In this document: one piece after another, positions 61,416-64,000 of the stretch
Layout of the letters: the number at the start of each line of letters is the position of its first letter
Numbering within the stretch: the first letter of the stretch is position 1
NCBI GenBank assembly: GCA_041402125.1
Contig: JAWKSY010000014.1
Coordinates: 1-64,000, forward strand
DNA length: 64,000 bases
Direction of reading: 5' to 3'
DNA from: JAWKSY01 sp041402125
Lineage (GTDB): Bacteria; Planctomycetota; GCA-002687715; DRQF01
The notes under the pieces: model-generated
Seen by the model: only the letters and a program-made list of their open reading frames with translations
Databases searched by the model: none
Told to the model about the DNA's origin: nothing
Position numbers and translations under genes: made by a program

Positions 61416-61871
61416 CTACTTGCTGCCCCCTTCCTTGATCATCACCAACTGCATCCGGCCTTCTCGGGTCTTGTCCGGCACGAACTCGACCGAGTCCATG
61501 ATCTCGGCGATGAAGTGGGTCCCGAGACCGCCCGGCTTGATGTCTTCCAGGTCGCGAGGCTTGATCTTGTCGACCTCGTTCTCGCCGCAGAAATTGAGGA
61601 TCCGGATCTCGACGGCCTTCTTCCGGTCGATCAGCTCGAGCGCGATGCGACCCCGGGGCGAGAACCAGGTCTGGCCGTGCTTGACGATGTTGGAGCAGGC
61701 CTCGTCCACGGCGAGGACGAGGCGATGCGCGATCTCTTCGTCGAACCGCGCGTCGAAGAGCGGCTTCACGAAGCCGCGGACGCACTTCAGATAGCCGGCG
61801 CTGGCCGGAACGTCGATCGACAAGGTTGGCTTCGACAGCAAAATCGATCCCCTGCGAGCGCCGTGCGACAT
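61416..61871 (-). CDS. RsbW-like serine kinase/ATP-binding protein
   Basis: A GHKL-type ATP-binding protein of about 151 residues. LVLAVDEACSNIVKHGQ is the N box, FSPRGRIALELIDRKKAVEIRILNFCGENEVDKIKPRDLEDIKPGGLGTHFIAEIMDSVEF contains the G1/G2 region with the PGGLG loop, and EGRMQLVMIKEG ends it. This is the anti-sigma kinase family that phosphorylates STAS partners such as the product of the next gene. The start is uncertain: MSHGARRG at 61871 is used; a longer ATG at 61937 and a TTG 14 codons in are alternatives. First gene of the Mla operon. Confidence 0.85.
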   Translation of the reverse strand: MSHGARRGSILLSKPTLSIDVPASAGYLKCVRGFVKPLFDARFDEEIAHRLVLAVDEACSNIVKHGQTWFSPRGRIALELIDRKKAVEIRILNFCGENEVDKIKPRDLEDIKPGGLGTHFIAEIMDSVEFVPDKTREGRMQLVMIKEGGSK

Positions 61872-62001
61872 CGGGCCCCGTGCGGCCCGCTTCTCCGCCG
61901 CTCCGAGAAACCTACCGGGCGGCTCCGACAGCCGCAAGACGCGGCGCGGCGGGCGTTTCGCATCGCGCGCCCCCTCGCGCCCACCCGCCCCGAGCCCCGG
62001 A

Positions 62002-62078
62002 TGAATAAAAGGGGTCAGACCCCCTTTATTCAGAAAGCGGCCGATTCTGAATAAAGGGGGTCTGACCCCTTTTATTCA
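62002..62078. repeat. Paired palindromic cassette, family 1 copy B
   Basis: It has the same plan as the element at 13260-13336: two 31-base units (62002-62032, 62048-62078) inverted across the spacer GAAAGCGGCCGATTC, which differs from copy A at one base. Arms here read TGAATAAAAGGGGTC and GACCCCCTTTATTCA, so each unit has one mismatch. The second unit has the reciprocal change, so the two units are exact reverse complements of each other. The last bases supply the stop codon of the FecR-like gene. Confidence 0.88.
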
Positions 62079-63308
62079 TCGGCGGCGATCGCGGAGGGAC
62101 TGGAAGTGCGCCGCCCGATCGTCGAGGCCGAGGCGGAGGCAGATCCATCGCAGGCGGTCGAGGATCTCGACGTTGGCGGGCGCGTCCCGCTTGAGGCCCT
62201 CGAGGACCGTGAGCGCCTCCCCGTCGAGATCCCGGTTCGCCAGCCATTCGGCCTCGAGCACCGAGGGACTGCGGCCGACGATCTCGGCGAGGCGCGGGCG
62301 CAGGGCCTCCCAGTCGCGGAGGACGGAGTCCTCCGCGATCCGGAAGGAGGTCCGGACGACCCCGTCGGGATTGCGGAGGCTGTGGACCTCCGCCTGGTAG
62401 CTGCCCCCCCGTCGGAGGGCCGGGGCGTTCCGAGGGAAGGAGACGGATTCGGTGTCGACGACCTGCGACAGCACCTCCACCCCGTCCGACCCGAGGATGC
62501 GGAGGAGATAGCCGGGACCGCCGTCGACCTCGGACCAGGCGAACTCCGGCCGGGCGGAGAGGATCCCGCCCCGGGGTCGGACGAAGCCGGCGGGATTCGC
62601 GTCGGCGTCGGCGCCGGCCGGCACCTGGGCCCCCGCGCGCGCCGAGTGGTTGACGAAGGTCGCGGTGAAGAGGCCCGCGAGGACGCCCGTCGCCGTCCCC
62701 ACCATCCTCTCCCCCTCGGCATCGAGCTCGCGGCGGGATCCGCCGGCGGTCAGGAGGACGACCCCGTCGTCGCGTCCGAAGGCGATCCGCGCACCCTGGC
62801 CGAGGACGCTGCCCTCGAAGAGCACCGCCTCGCCGTCCGCCGTCTCGACGCGCGGACGCCCCCGGCTCTCGAGCACGACGCTCGCCGGCTTGACCTCGCG
62901 CTCCACGCGTCGGGAGCAGGCGCGGAAGGAGAACGGGAGCGCTCCGACGACCACGAACACCAGGAGGGCCAGCCAGTAGGGACCCTGGCGTCGGATGAAG
63001 CGCGCCGCGCCCGGGGCACGGGTCGCGCGGGAGGTGCGCACCCGTCGGATGAGCTGCGGAACCGCGCCGGCCTCGTAGTCGTCGTGGAGGGCTCGGATGC
63101 GCTCGCGCAGACGCTCGTCGGCCAGGATCCGATTCTCGAGGAGCCGGAGCTCCGAGGGCAGGAGCGAGCCCGAGAGCAGCGCGGCGACCTCGTCGACGTC
63201 GATCCGCCCCTCGCCGCTCGGCGCCGAGGTGGGGTCGCTCTCCAGCCGACGGCGCAGCATCGCGTGGACGGCGCGCTGACGGTCCTCGATCCGCCTCCCC
63301 TCGCTCAC
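62076..63308 (-). CDS. Membrane anti-sigma-like protein with FecR-type domain
   Basis: A 410-residue protein. The cytoplasmic N-terminus carries VDEVAALLSGSLLPSELRLLENRILADERLRERIRALHDDYE, like the start of anti-sigma or zf-HC2-related proteins but without the zinc motif. One membrane helix (YWLALLVFVVVGALPFSF) separates it from a periplasmic region with a FecR-like strand pattern (VVLESRGRPRVETADGEAVLFEGSVLGQGARIAFGRDDGVVLLTAGG). A fibronectin-like part follows (FVRPRGGILSARPEFAWSEVDGGPGYLLRI). It overlaps the upstream sigma-like gene by 4 bp (ATGA). The stop codon lies in the palindromic cassette. Confidence 0.72.
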   Translation of the reverse strand: MSEGRRIEDRQRAVHAMLRRRLESDPTSAPSGEGRIDVDEVAALLSGSLLPSELRLLENRILADERLRERIRALHDDYEAGAVPQLIRRVRTSRATRAPGAARFIRRQGPYWLALLVFVVVGALPFSFRACSRRVEREVKPASVVLESRGRPRVETADGEAVLFEGSVLGQGARIAFGRDDGVVLLTAGGSRRELDAEGERMVGTATGVLAGLFTATFVNHSARAGAQVPAGADADANPAGFVRPRGGILSARPEFAWSEVDGGPGYLLRILGSDGVEVLSQVVDTESVSFPRNAPALRRGGSYQAEVHSLRNPDGVVRTSFRIAEDSVLRDWEALRPRLAEIVGRSPSVLEAEWLANRDLDGEALTVLEGLKRDAPANVEILDRLRWICLRLGLDDRAAHFQSLRDRRR

Positions 63309-64000
63309 GCGTCGTCCCCTTCCGAGTCCTCTCCGAAGGGTCGCCCGAGGCGCAGGTCCTCCGGGCGGGGGCCGCAGACCAGCTCGAGTCGCTCCTCGAC
63401 CTCGCCCACCAGGCAGTGATCGAGTCCGTCCTCCACCGCCGTCCGGTCGCGGCCGGTCCGCGATGCGACGCGCTCGACGACGGCCTGGAAGAGCTGGTCC
63501 ACGAGTTCGCGGTGTCGCGAGAAGGCGCGGGACGCCCGGGCGGGCTCGATCGGAGCCCCGACCGAGATCCCCTCGAGACGCGCGCGGTCCTCCTCGGGGA
63601 GCGCCTGGAAGGCTCCGGCGAAGGCCTCGGGCCAGGCCGCGGTGATCTCGGCGTCGGCCTCGCAGGCCGGCGACGCCGCCAGCGGCTCCGCCGGCAACGC
63701 GGCTCCGCCGCGGAAGTGGCAGCGCGCGTGGACGAAGAGCCAGTCCCGGAAATCGGAGCGACCGAGGTAGCTCTCGATCGCGCGCCGTCCCGAGGCATCG
63801 GGGCGGCGCAGACCGTCGAAGAACTCCCGGCGCGCGGGCTCGAGCTCGTGCCCGACGATGCCCCGCCGTATCAGCAGCGAGTCGACGAAGTCCGAGAAGC
63901 GCGACTCGGCGAGGCGCCAGGCCTCGTCGAGGTCGTCGATGAGGAGGATCGCGAGGGCGAAGTCGCGCCGGCTCGAGACCCGCCGGACGAAGGGGTCGAG
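63305..64000 (-). CDS. Divergent sigma-70-like gene, 5' end outside the window
   Basis: The frame is open to the edge of the window, so at least 231 residues are seen and the start is missing; an internal ATG at 63697 is not the start. The visible N-terminal part (SYLGRSDFRDWLFVHARCHF) resembles region 2 of sigma factors, where a similar RGxLRxWLxxVARR stretch occurs. The C-terminal HRELVDQLFQAVVERVASRTGRDRTAVEDGLDHCLVGEVEERL lacks a clean region 4 motif. The ATGA overlap with a membrane anti-sigma-like gene supports the call. It could instead be an unrelated helical regulator. Confidence 0.45.
   Translation of the reverse strand, partial: LDPFVRRVSSRRDFALAILLIDDLDEAWRLAESRFSDFVDSLLIRRGIVGHELEPARREFFDGLRRPDASGRRAIESYLGRSDFRDWLFVHARCHFRGGAALPAEPLAASPACEADAEITAAWPEAFAGAFQALPEEDRARLEGISVGAPIEPARASRAFSRHRELVDQLFQAVVERVASRTGRDRTAVEDGLDHCLVGEVEERLELVCGPRPEDLRLGRPFGEDSEGDDA

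Noticed and set aside
60924..62054. A 376-codon plus-strand frame over mlaE, the STAS gene and the kinase.
   Set aside because: No domain, composition of a shadow frame, and it ends inside the palindromic cassette.

Overview
The window is GC-rich, gene-dense bacterial chromosome with no rRNA, CRISPR array, prophage or recognisable transposase. The best guess is a member of the Planctomycetota or a close relative. The grounds are a planctomycete-type cytochrome c plus leucine-rich-repeat protein, two large secreted FG-GAP/ASPIC-UnbV proteins, a cupredoxin of the kind seen next to them, many ECF-type sigma/anti-sigma pairs, and an Mla (MCE) lipid transporter that implies an outer membrane. This is an inference from gene content; no phylogenetic marker was tested.

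Layout. 1-5.7 kb: the end of a bPH2 membrane protein, a uracil-DNA glycosylase, cytochrome P460, an AhpD-like protein, a ZAS anti-sigma/ECF sigma pair, a cytochrome c/LRR gene and a radical SAM gene; the stretch at about 2.9-5.0 kb is riddled with single-base frameshifts. 5.8-8.6 kb: DUF4240, an M28 peptidase and a cupredoxin. 8.9-13.3 kb: a MoxR-DUF58-transglutaminase operon ending in a palindromic repeat cassette. 13.4-17.4 kb: a small helical protein, a P4-type phosphatase, a glycine-zipper lipoprotein, DinB and ferrochelatase. 17.5-22.4 kb: two paralogous FG-GAP proteins flanking an RRM glycine-rich RNA-binding protein; then tRNA-Pro(UGG) and a BNR-type lipoprotein. 24.0-26.65 kb: a selenocysteine cassette made of selA, a selD that itself contains an in-frame UGA followed by a hairpin, tRNA-Sec and a strong terminator. 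26.7-36.6 kb: PaaZ-type aldehyde dehydrogenase, rhomboid protease, 7Fe ferredoxin, an esterase-like protein lacking its nucleophile, mnmG, xdhC-like, a soluble hybrid histidine kinase, DUF4863 and an orphan imm11-type immunity protein. 36.6-43.4 kb (minus): glyA, an MrfA-like DUF1998 helicase, a UvrD-like helicase and a small RHH-like protein, apparently one operon. 43.6-49.9 kb: SRPBCC, DUF1015-serA, lysine 6-transaminase and a HEAT-repeat protein. 49.97-50.34 kb: two long perfect inverted repeats. 50.4-58.3 kb: envelope and periplasmic genes, a parvulin chaperone with a frameshift, an M61 peptidase, a sulfite-oxidase-like enzyme and a TPR lipoprotein. 58.3-61.9 kb: MlaD-MlaF-MlaE with a STAS protein and an RsbW-like kinase. 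62.0-64.0 kb: a second copy of the first palindromic cassette, a FecR-like membrane anti-sigma candidate and a truncated sigma-like gene.

Cross-cutting observations. (1) Six genes have a TANNNT -10-like hexamer placed so that transcription should begin at or next to the start codon, pointing to leaderless mRNAs. (2) At least seven genes need single-base indels to read as intact; clustering and homopolymer context favour assembly error over decay. (3) Two unrelated families of paired palindromes each occur twice, and one supplies stop codons and C-terminal residues to neighbouring genes.
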